From Salpingoeca rosetta (taxonomy: Eukaryota > Opisthokonta > Choanoflagellata > Craspedida > Salpingoecidae), in NCBI RefSeq assembly GCF_000188695.1, contig NW_004754929.1, positions 108,297 through 127,827 on the forward strand: a DNA stretch of 19,531 nucleotides. Reading direction: 5' to 3'. The first letter of the stretch is position 1; each line of letters begins with the position of its first letter. Of the stretch, positions 18,901 to 19,531 are shown one piece after another. The position numbers and the translations under genes were made by a program. The notes under the pieces are model-generated. The model was not told where the DNA came from, made no database searches, and saw only the letters and a list, made by a program, of their open reading frames with translations.

Positions 18901-19531
18901 GCCTTGTTGACCTCTGCTGGATCGTCGGACTCCAGCTGGCTGATGACGATGCGTGGGGTCAGCTGCATGTCGATGACCTGCACAGGATCCAACACCACAG
19001 CCAGCTTCTGTTGACTGGAGCGGGGCGTGCTGCCCAGAGTGCTTGCATCCTTGTCTGTCTTTGAGACTGGTTTGTTTTCTGTCTCCTCGCCATGCTATCA
19101 ACAAGCAAACACGCGTTGCACGAGGCGTGCAAGGTGAGCAGCGAAGAAGGGAGGAGGGGGAACGGGAGGGGTGAGCCGCGGGTCATGCGACCATTGCAGC
19201 CAAACAAGTATGCGTTGAGGCCAGGACCAAGAACGACAGCAGCGACATCAAACAGCAGCGCCACATCGACACGCACTTGCACACACACACGTATACAATT
19301 GCACACTCACACACGTATACAATTGCACACTCACACACAACACACGCATGCACTCACACACACACACACACACTCACGCACACACACTCTCACTCACGCA
19401 CACGCACGCACACGCACGCACACGCACGCACACGCACGCACACGCACGCACACGCACGCACACACACGCACACACGGAACGAACGATTTGGATGGCGTGG
19501 GAGCGCAGCGGAATCGGAGCAGCGATTTCAC
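1..19531 (-). CDS. MYCBP2: PHR-family giant E3 ubiquitin ligase (MYCBP2/Highwire/RPM-1 type), partial, 31 exons in window
   Basis: One spliced gene fills the window. The proposed join, read downward, is 19531-19476, 19094-18873, 18664-16409, 15864-14561, 14314-13839, 13627-13380, 13120-12496, 12216-12080, 11819-11597, 11395-11295, 11051-11010, 10937-10653, 10300-10176, 9841-9677, 9439-9298, 9092-8970, 8838-8751, 8630-8437, 8144-8039, 7847-7748, 7648-7158, gap, 6281-6235, 6159-6033, 5961-5796, 5555-5283, 5053-2058, 1789-1457, 1294-1118, 868-746, 502-403, 184-1. Phases agree at every join except the untestable one across the gap. Family evidence is the order of RCC1 blades with a Cys-rich insertion, CUB-like domain, DOC domain, HEAT-like tail, B-box-like finger and pre-RING Cys segment, which is the MYCBP2 order. 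Known family members are very large RING E3 ligases that work with FBXO45/SKP1, restrain DLK-type MAP3 kinases and shape axons and synapses. A role in a unicellular organism is not known to me. Start and RING/stop lie outside the window. The symbol marks family membership; strict orthology is not shown. Confidence 0.86.
185..402 (-). other. Intron between exons 30 and 31
   Basis: A clean GT-AG intron of 218 bases with a good pyrimidine tract. It contains an open stretch with two CxxC-like motifs (CVHCQHVDC) that could mislead gene finders. Removing it is what joins QPSFLIL to VDPVNLRSIVEF as in the family. Confidence 0.8.
403..502 (-). CDS. Exon 30: linker to pre-RING segment
   Basis: Acceptor cctcgtgcgcag|CGGAAC and consensus donor ATTCTCG|gtgagg (phase 1). 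RNHERKDIDQIETLSVEW and GYTRIKQPSFLIL align with the MYCBP2 segment between the B-box-like finger and the pre-RING Cys region. Confidence 0.87.
600..727 (+). repeat. CAAA/CCAACAAA-type microsatellite in intron 503-745
   Basis: An imperfect array of AAAC and AAACCAAC units about 128 bases long. On the coding strand it is a long GTTT-rich pyrimidine tract. Confidence 0.9.
746..868 (-). CDS. Exon 29: B-box-like zinc finger
   Basis: Acceptor ccaacaaatag|GGCAAT and donor CCGTCAAAG|gtgtgt, 41 codons. It reads CQHHDDGVTAAAVFCHTCHA followed by HYCTYCDKFAHLH. The pattern CxxH...CxxC...CxxC...HxH and the words HDDG-x-TAA and D-x-F-x-HLH are shared with MYCBP2. A stop lies immediately upstream in this frame, so the acceptor is forced. 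Confidence 0.92.
972..1080 (+). repeat. AC repeat with TACACATATACACGCAC sub-repeats
   Basis: A (CA)n tract grades into an imperfect minisatellite with three similar ACATATACACGCAC units. It lies in intron 869-1117. Confidence 0.85.
1118..1294 (-). CDS. Exon 28: helices before the B-box-like finger
   Basis: Acceptor cgtggcgtag|GATGAG and donor CAGCTAGAG|gttggt, 59 codons, phase 0 on both sides. WLAAAALAVLTKTTVGGI matches the MYCBP2 helix WLALASLCVLDQDHVDRL at the same distance from the zinc finger. Confidence 0.85.
1457..1789 (-). CDS. Exon 27: helical C-terminal region
   Basis: Acceptor cccgttttag|CTGCGC, donor GTCAAG|gttcgt, 111 codons, phase 0 on both sides. It reads LRFRLSEEGGGLTSTTQ, a low-complexity middle (DPTAATAKTTDNADAD) and helices (VEAARRIKQQVSSWQ, FKDIVGLVSFLLRTSAW). 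It sits where MYCBP2 has the helices leading to its B-box-like finger. Confidence 0.82.
1921..2013 (+). repeat. (AC)n microsatellite, about 46 units
   Basis: An uninterrupted AC run within intron 1790-2057. On the coding strand it is (GT)n in the middle of the intron. Confidence 0.98.
2058..5053 (-). CDS. Exon 26 (3 kb): linker region, DOC/APC10-like domain, HEAT-like tail
   Basis: A 2,996-base exon, far larger than its neighbours, with acceptor ccactcactgcag|GGCGCA and donor GTGCAG|gtgcgg. In order: a helical region (to about 4640), a Ser/Pro linker, helices, an acidic Asp/Gly/Lys linker (about 4170-3890) ending in a basic AKRRKLN patch, then LQRLAIRCWALPRV as in the pre-DOC region of MYCBP2, and a second acidic linker (about 3530-3130). 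The DOC-like domain lies at about 3112-2690: KVSVSSQPDMAGSLVDGRTD, TMWQAQG, NWIKL, YVHVDPTRDP and RVRQVRVCCG. In APC10-type domains this galactose-binding fold contacts substrate or partner. The tail YQLVHCASTRVQSAAVNLLR matches the helices that follow DOC in MYCBP2 (LLHTASPRVQRQVTSLLR). Confidence 0.92.
2690..3112 (-). other. DOC/APC10-like domain
   Basis: Protein domain inside exon 26. The diagnostic pattern is S-Q-P-x-M-A-x-x-L-x-D-G-x-T-D-T-x-W-Q, then W-I-K-L, the strand V-x-V-H-V-D with a DxRD loop, and the closing R-V-R-Q-V-R-V. All are shared with the MYCBP2 DOC domain, which reads the same VRQVKV at its end. Confidence 0.88.
5054..5282 (-). other. Intron between exons 25 and 26, GT-rich on the plus strand
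   Basis: 229 bases, gtacgc...ctgcag. Much of 5118-5240 is interrupted TG repeat on the plus strand, so CA on the coding strand, the opposite of most introns here. Confidence 0.75.
5283..5555 (-). CDS. Exon 25
   Basis: Acceptor gcacgcataatag|CGCGTC and donor GCTCATG|gtacgc, phase 1 on both sides. It has a helix (RLLAHAQAPSSLHGLVVEV) followed by strands (DASVIVPGRLASEDQDSTAV, YVDVPVVNT, LAPLRVFPVG). It may form an Ig-like or similar beta module with the start of exon 26. No family can be named. Confidence 0.78.
5796..5961 (-). CDS. Exon 24
   Basis: Acceptor gccggcggcag|GCGGAG and donor ATGCAAG|gtatcg (phase 1). It reads AEDVLEASKFLPLRDVPVYA, KQKMYARMYDESEVLSASAE and CLVNLFSHTMQ. I do not recognise a domain. 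It lies between the SPRY-like and DOC-containing parts. Confidence 0.75.
5979..6034 (+). repeat. (AC)n filling a 71-base intron
   Basis: 28 perfect AC units make up most of intron 5962-6032. On the coding strand the intron starts directly as GTGTGT. Confidence 0.95.
6033..6159 (-). CDS. Exon 23: helical segment
   Basis: Acceptor ccccgtgagctcag|CGCGCG. It reads ARMNDHVSPLLHVLVQDY and then QFKDIVLHPSNSTCSVFRR. The last codon runs into the (GT)n tract that is the next intron's 5' end, so the exact donor cannot be fixed by eye; the position given keeps phase 0. Another AG (ggtgcag near 6108) is preceded by a better pyrimidine tract, but its continuation has poorer codon use. Confidence 0.6.
6235..6281 (-). 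CDS. Exon 22 (5' end in the gap)
   Basis: Of the three open frames next to the gap, only the one reading ASGAPELHISYS has a phase (2) that joins to exon 23 in its good frame. The donor is TACAGCAG|gtgcgg. The true start is at or beyond the gap edge. Confidence 0.55.
6282..7031. other. Assembly gap of 750 N inside the gene
   Basis: A run of exactly 750 unknown bases. The right flank is a CA/GA repeat of the intron after exon 21. The left flank is exon-like. At least one splice acceptor, and possibly one or more exons, are hidden. The round number suggests an estimated gap size. Confidence 0.98.
7032..7154 (+). repeat. CA and GA repeats beside the gap
   Basis: (CA)n, then (GA)7 at about 7061-7074, then two more CA tracts up to the donor of exon 21. 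Confidence 0.9.
7158..7648 (-). CDS. Exon 21: SPRY-like domain
   Basis: Acceptor ctgacaccag|GTGCAC, then a long beta-rich segment. VTVCWQLTWELQVLSHRVC followed by ALGV resembles the SPRY 'yWEV-x-v...vGv' strands. FMFVLDCSSGVLTV and APGSQPCVCLDD resemble 'vg-x-x-lD-x-x-x-g-x-l-x-f' and the closing 'P' strand. An acidic loop (DDDNGSGAG to AEDGS) lies between the last two strands. The end is taken as GCCTG|gtcagt (phase 1), next to a long GT tract. The following exon is lost in the assembly gap. SPRY is a call from pattern only. A second open frame (phase 0 start) exists here, but its product is Arg/Ala/His-rich and unlike any domain. Confidence 0.75.
7748..7847 (-). CDS. Exon 20: link into SPRY-like domain
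   Basis: Acceptor tggcccttcag|AGCTTG, phase 1, giving KLVPIANMAFTKLRPGVFAL and DTTFDRG. The 3' end is uncertain. The best-looking donor CTG|gtgcgg (ending at 7765) is phase 0, but the next exon needs phase 2. A weak donor GTGCT|gtgatg (ending at 7748, just before a stop) restores the frame and is used here. Confidence 0.6.
7861..7896 (+). repeat. (GCA)12 trinucleotide repeat
   Basis: Twelve perfect GCA units within intron 7848-8038, CTG-type on the coding strand and 14 bases upstream of the exon 20 acceptor. It is non-coding. A related AGT/AGC tract (7916-7932) and a 7-base AAGCGAC repeat of 3.5 copies (7947-7973) lie in the same intron. Confidence 0.95.
8039..8144 (-). CDS. Exon 19: second half of a putative zinc site
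   Basis: Acceptor gtgtggccag|ATTCCG and a consensus donor GAAA|gtgagt (phase 1). It contains ARYMLCPKCLTTSSLSG, whose CPKC pairs with CPFC of exon 18. The identity of the zinc module is not recognised. Confidence 0.8.
8151..8174 (+). repeat. (AC)12 at an acceptor
   Basis: A short AC tract ending 7 bases from the exon 19 start. It serves as a GT-rich stretch just before the ggccag acceptor. Confidence 0.9.
8437..8630 (-). CDS. Exon 18: end of NHR domain and CxxC motif
   Basis: Acceptor gtgtgtgcag|TGGACA and donor GGCCAGCAG|gtgtgt. DLYAFVDVYGRTQRVKM is a near-consensus NHR ending (lWa-x-x-D-x-YG-x-x-x-x-v-x-l). After it comes EHDPAYPRSAPCPFC and a further Cys in VTCEYGQQ, which with CPKC in exon 19 would make a CxxC...C...CxxC site, probably zinc-binding. 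Confidence 0.85.
8751..8838 (-). CDS. Exon 17: NHR domain
   Basis: Acceptor ttttggtcag|ATCAAA and donor GCTAAAG|gtacgc (phase 1). IKMWANKEGELFIQGPSQ corresponds to the NHR strands 'vgv-x-x-x-x-dG-x-L-x-f-x-v-N-G'. Confidence 0.8.
8970..9092 (-). CDS. Exon 16: NHR domain
   Basis: Acceptor attggttcccag|ATCAAT and donor GAGAAG|gtaggt, phase 0 on both sides, 41 codons. It reads NSLVYVANSEAYKGNN and NFLHLNTVTAGEK. The last piece is the NHR 'L-x-x-G-D-x-v/i' turn, with Glu in place of Asp. Confidence 0.8.
9217..9260 (+). repeat. (CA)22 microsatellite
   Basis: Perfect CA run in intron 9093-9297, flanked on both sides by TTTCCACACA. Confidence 0.95.
9298..9439 (-). CDS. Exon 15: NHR domain
   Basis: Acceptor cgctacctaaag|GGCTGG and donor TGGTGGGGG|gtgtac. 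GGMAMGFVVMPK corresponds to the NHR strand 'GSLaVGvTsxxP', followed by LQRLFKSIPSS and the Trp-containing strand ILVRWIENAGWW. Phase 2 in, phase 0 out. Confidence 0.8.
9611..9631 (+). repeat. Poly(A), 21 bases
   Basis: A homopolymer in intron 9440-9676, poly(T) on the coding strand and about 45 bases after the exon 14 donor. No retroposon body is seen next to it. Confidence 0.95.
9677..9841 (-). CDS. Exon 14: NHR domain
   Basis: Acceptor gtgcgtgtcag|GATCGA, donor GCAAA|gtacgt, phase 2 on both sides. It carries FSLFPIALKDERKEFAVEVM, the NHR 'vFS-x-x-PL-x-x-GE-x-F-x-V' segment. The conserved Gly-Glu is replaced by Asp-Glu. Confidence 0.8.
9842..10175 (-). other. Intron between exons 13 and 14 (334 bases), built of tandem repeats
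   Basis: It holds no gene. From right to left it is a degenerate CACATCACAGCACA minisatellite (about 9990-10160) and a 64-base tandem duplication (about 9873-9990) whose copies both contain AGCAAGAAGAGCACCACACTT. Confidence 0.85.
9873..9990 (+). repeat. 64-base direct tandem duplication
   Basis: CAGCAAGAAGAGCACC occurs at 9873 and again at 9937. The copies stay essentially identical through the GAAACTAACAC end. Confidence 0.93.
10176..10300 (-). CDS. Exon 13: helix, then start of NHR domain
   Basis: Acceptor ttcacgtgcag|CTGGCG and donor GTCAA|gtgcgt in phase 2. The helix LADVTIKLCKRVLGDV has a counterpart right after the CUB-like domain in MYCBP2. It is followed by LTFNPTFHGQAVK, which together with IEDRAAATK in exon 14 matches the opening strands of Neuralized-homology repeats (F-P-x-H-G-x-x-V-x-L-x-x-D-x-x-x-A-x-R). 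Confidence 0.8.
10301..10652 (-). other. Intron between exons 12 and 13 (352 bases)
   Basis: No gene. About 10440-10645 is CA/CACG repeat in which an ACAACAAACATACACGCAC-like unit recurs three times (near 10446, 10498 and 10571). The rest is unique sequence with a pyrimidine-rich acceptor. Confidence 0.8.
10653..10937 (-). CDS. Exon 12: CUB-like domain, second half
   Basis: The exon begins at gctttaag|ACCAGC after a 72-base intron. TSVFSLLMPP matches the family LRLLIP strand, and the domain closes with FRLETTTREGG and SAAFGYRCQVVAF, equivalent to the FSLETAS and FYGFKCFAIGY strands of MYCBP2. The end is ambiguous. ACACAG|gcgagc would be a GC-AG intron. The alternative TCT|gtgtgt (ending at 10644) uses the GT repeat itself. 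Both are phase 0. Confidence 0.8.
11010..11051 (-). CDS. Exon 11: 14-codon micro-exon of the CUB-like domain
   Basis: The frame and the family pattern require a short piece reading DRLSIVAETEAGDK between exons 10 and 12. It matches the MYCBP2 strand and acidic turn before VLRLLIP. The donor is GACAAG|gtacaa. The acceptor is caccagag|GACCGC, a weak GAG-type site, chosen because it alone keeps phase 0. Two stronger upstream AGs (cacag, cagcag) would break the frame unless exon 10 ended elsewhere. The left boundary is therefore less certain than the core. Confidence 0.6.
11108..11150 (+). repeat. (TG)n tract
   Basis: TG/CG dinucleotide run in intron 11052-11294, CA-type on the coding strand. 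Confidence 0.85.
11295..11395 (-). CDS. Exon 10: start of CUB-like domain (ESxHPY motif)
   Basis: Acceptor ctggttgcttgcag|ATGTGT and donor TTCAAGAAG|gtgggg. The key motif is TVESAHPYTHGLVEVKHVSF. MYCBP2 has ESEHPYKP followed by the strand YKVTFPE at the start of the CUB-like domain that follows its PHR repeats. Similar ES-HPY motifs open CUB-like domains in other large proteins such as ZZEF1. This identifies the domain independently of the RCC1 evidence. Confidence 0.85.
11597..11819 (-). CDS. Exon 9: helical region before the CUB-like domain
   Basis: Acceptor catcgttgtcag|CTGACC and donor CAAGCAG|gttcgt. It reads LTAIKAGGNAANEMELLSSL, then LRVCSKWVNNLG and APIERLLRSLIGIYTVVAG. Its position just before the CUB-like HPY motif and its pattern of helices match the MYCBP2 segment that ends before the same motif. 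Confidence 0.75.
12080..12216 (-). CDS. Exon 8: helical region continued
   Basis: Acceptor gtgaatgacag|GCGCGT gives phase 1 in agreement with exon 7. The coding piece contains FFLLIRSCLQAMVQW and AAVFLTELLDLLLDE. The donor is taken as GATGAG|gtgccg. A later in-frame donor (GAGCGC|gtaact, near 12027) would lengthen it by about 18 codons without changing the phase. An AG closer to the body (tgcctgcag near 12165) is in frame but disagrees with the incoming phase. Confidence 0.65.
12425..12466 (+). repeat. 14-base tandem repeat, about 3 copies
   Basis: CACGCCAACATAGC, CAGGCCAACATAGC and CACGCCAACAGAT follow each other in intron 12217-12495. Confidence 0.85.
12496..13120 (-). CDS. Exon 7: helical repeat region
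   Basis: The exon starts after ggcctaccag and ends at AGACAG|gtccag (phase 1). It is nearly all amphipathic helix: AYDAATALRTHLAAAAAGSS, MTNAIIAQTQLAAIAVNISL, DLPGLLSRCLMQVAELKV, QWQRAFHQLMDIVVILTD and so on. The region corresponds by position to the helical stretches around and between the PHR repeats of MYCBP2. Its fold is probably armadillo/HEAT-like, judged only from the hydrophobic pattern. Confidence 0.75.
13231..13290 (+). repeat. 20-base tandem repeat, 3 perfect copies
   Basis: GTGCATGTGAAAGCACGTGT repeated three times in intron 13121-13379. Each copy contains a CACGTG palindrome. Confidence 0.95.
13380..13627 (-). CDS. Exon 6: beta-rich segment
   Basis: Acceptor gtccactgcag|CGTGCC and donor CTCTCGCCG|gtgagc. 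Strand-like pieces such as CLVRFALKDAEV, TPCTVTIRRKGHS and SRFVCGLLRIDITELSP follow directly from the end of exon 5 (ATITIVVNT). This could be a strongly diverged PHR-type or related jelly-roll fold, but no conserved PHR motif is visible and I make no call. Confidence 0.7.
13718..13833 (+). repeat. CA tracts in a larger duplicated block, plus (CAACG)n
   Basis: Two similar blocks, each a CA run followed by TCC-x-CCTCTCA-x-GCACACACATGCG, are followed by four CAACG units beside the exon 5 donor. Confidence 0.85.
13839..14314 (-). CDS. Exon 5: region after the propeller
   Basis: Acceptor gcgtccag|CTGCAC and donor ACACAG|gtgttg. It begins with a beta segment (CTITFDDDFEPVGFVPELP), a Ser run and then a helical region (LLAKTIANITQLLHNPFF, AERLRRDLLPSLRQSARSA). 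In MYCBP2 the first PHR repeat is found in this part of the protein. I do not see its signature strands here, so I leave the domain unnamed. The frame closes with both neighbours (one base completing the incoming codon, one base out). Confidence 0.75.
14561..15864 (-). CDS. Exon 4: RCC1-like domain with Cys-rich insertion
   Basis: This exon is the best single match to MYCBP2. It contains the blade VVSGSRHALVLTSSGAVLS followed by VGNNAFGQCGR. A Cys-rich insertion follows (VCTSCGRW, then TSCVRCYRCADCVDKK), and then the next blade, VQVAAGRFHSVFLSQDGDV and YTCGLNNGNQLG. Another blade has RACGDLSLLLTKSGHAVVCG. MYCBP2 has the same succession: a GxNNxGQCGR blade, a long Cys-rich insert, then a blade reading HHSVVL-x2-NGDVYT. 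The spacing CxxC...CxxCxxCxxC suggests zinc binding inside the propeller. The exon starts at gtgcag|ACGGCA and ends at TCGAG|gtgagc in phase 2. The VWEYVRVFKSELASLQ end resembles the helix that leaves the propeller in the family. Confidence 0.9.
15884..15972 (+). repeat. (GT)n microsatellite, about 44 units
   Basis: A perfect GT run on the plus strand, 20 bases from the exon 4 start. On the coding strand it is (CA)n. Confidence 0.97.
15967..16121 (+). repeat. 77-base perfect tandem duplication
   Basis: TGTGTGCCAGCTGCAACAAG starts at 15967 and again at 16044. The two copies are identical to their ACACAT ends. Confidence 0.97.
16277..16395 (+). repeat. CAGACAATCA repeat and CAAA repeat
   Basis: CAGACAATCA recurs four times at 15-19 base spacing, passing into CAAACAAT and AAACAAAC units next to the exon 3 donor. 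Confidence 0.85.
16409..18664 (-). CDS. Exon 3: N-terminal region and first RCC1-like blades
   Basis: A large 752-codon exon. The start follows cccgttgtag; an alternative AG nine bases later (start 18655) keeps the frame. It opens with a helix, then a Ser/Pro-rich linker (about 18540-18470), a His- and Gln-rich patch near 17900, a run of Gln near 17735 and a Gly/Ser/Asn-rich linker near 17560-17470. The last third has the short beta pattern of divergent RCC1 blades: LFLLPNGTVTTSTG, TTAGVISM, TRSGALVL and finally WLITDEGNLSFGV at the donor GAA|gtacgt. In MYCBP2 the same region begins the RCC1-like domain, which is linked to inhibition of adenylyl cyclase. A Lys/Arg-rich patch (GKGKRRKQK, near 16790) could be a nuclear localisation signal. 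Blade assignment in this exon is less secure than in the next one. Confidence 0.85.
18665..18872 (-). other. Intron between exons 2 and 3, with a short TG tract
   Basis: 208 bases from gtactt to ttgtag. TG repeat at 18686-18705 on the plus strand lies close to the acceptor. No gene is seen. Confidence 0.75.
18873..19094 (-). CDS. Exon 2: N-terminal linker and helix
   Basis: A 74-codon exon with acceptor ttgatag|CATGGC and donor CACAG|gtactt, both phase 0. It begins with a charged, probably disordered stretch (HGEETENKPVSKTDKDAS) and passes into an amphipathic helical part containing VLDPVQVIDMQLTPRIVIS and VNKAIEHCISIAQ. An ATG lies just inside the exon but in another frame that soon hits a stop, so it is not a start for this protein. 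In MYCBP2 the corresponding N-terminus is also helical before the propeller. The sequence is too divergent for a closer match. Confidence 0.65.
19095..19475 (-). other. Intron between exons 1 and 2 (381 bases), repeat-rich
   Basis: No gene is seen. It contains a 24-base duplication (GTATACAATTGCACACTCAC plus four bases, at 19291 and 19315), CA tracts, and a 10-base CACGCACGCA unit in six perfect copies (19401-19460) at the donor end. The part nearest exon 2 is unique sequence. Confidence 0.8.
19476..19531 (-). CDS. Exon 1 of window (partial, N-terminal region)
   Basis: The reading frame beginning with two bases and then GAA ATC GCT gives EIAAPIPLRSHAIQIVRS and runs into a likely donor, TCC|gtgtgtgcg, in phase 0. 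The next acceptor is also phase 0. The exon continues past the window edge, so this is not the start of the protein. Only 18 residues are visible and no domain can be named. Confidence 0.5.

Noticed and set aside
19084..19094. ATG in CATGGCGAGG as the protein start
   Set aside because: Its frame ends at a stop within about 45 codons. The conserved continuation into exon 3 uses another frame that is open through the acceptor.
1..19531. Bacterial-type features such as operons, ribosome binding sites, tRNAs or insertion sequences
   Set aside because: Nothing of the kind is visible. The gene has spliceosomal introns, and I saw no cloverleaf or inverted terminal repeat on reading both strands.

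Overview
The window is eukaryotic and is almost entirely the inside of one very large, intron-rich gene on the minus strand. Exons are GC-rich with a G/C-biased third codon position. They are separated by introns of about 70 to 545 bases, most with GT-AG ends and many holding long AC/GT dinucleotide tracts. I could follow one open reading frame through 31 exons. The intron phase matches at every junction I could test, and only the join across the 750-base run of N cannot be tested. About 12.0 kb (about 4,010 codons) is coding. The gene enters at the right edge (19531) and leaves at the left edge (1), so start codon, promoter, stop and poly(A) site all lie outside. Gene structure and composition, with CA-rich introns, would suit a unicellular relative of animals such as a choanoflagellate. 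That is an inference, not a demonstration.

The product is a PHR-family giant E3 ubiquitin ligase (MYCBP2/PAM, Highwire, RPM-1). I recognise the following, N- to C-terminal. First comes a helical N-terminal region, then RCC1-like propeller blades with the Cys-rich insertion that also sits between two blades of MYCBP2 (18664-14561). A long helical region (14314-11597) follows, then the small CUB-like domain that in MYCBP2 lies after the PHR repeats (11395-10653). Next are a Neuralized-homology (NHR) domain (about 10220-8559), a CxxC...CxxC cluster and a SPRY-like domain (8520-7158). After the gap come helical and beta segments and then one 3-kb exon (5053-2058). That exon carries acidic low-complexity linkers, a DOC/APC10-like domain and the HEAT-like region that follows DOC in MYCBP2. 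Last are a B-box-like zinc finger (868-746) and the Cys-rich segment that directly precedes the catalytic RING in MYCBP2 (184-1). The RING itself lies beyond the left edge.

The main biological interest is the architecture. An NHR domain, probably with a SPRY-like domain, sits where animal PHR proteins carry filamin-type and other modules, and the two PHR repeats that name the family are not recognisable in what is sequenced. The non-coding part is a dense collection of microsatellites and short tandem duplications. In many introns the GT tract starts at or next to the 5' splice site on the coding strand. I found no RNA gene, mobile element or second protein gene.
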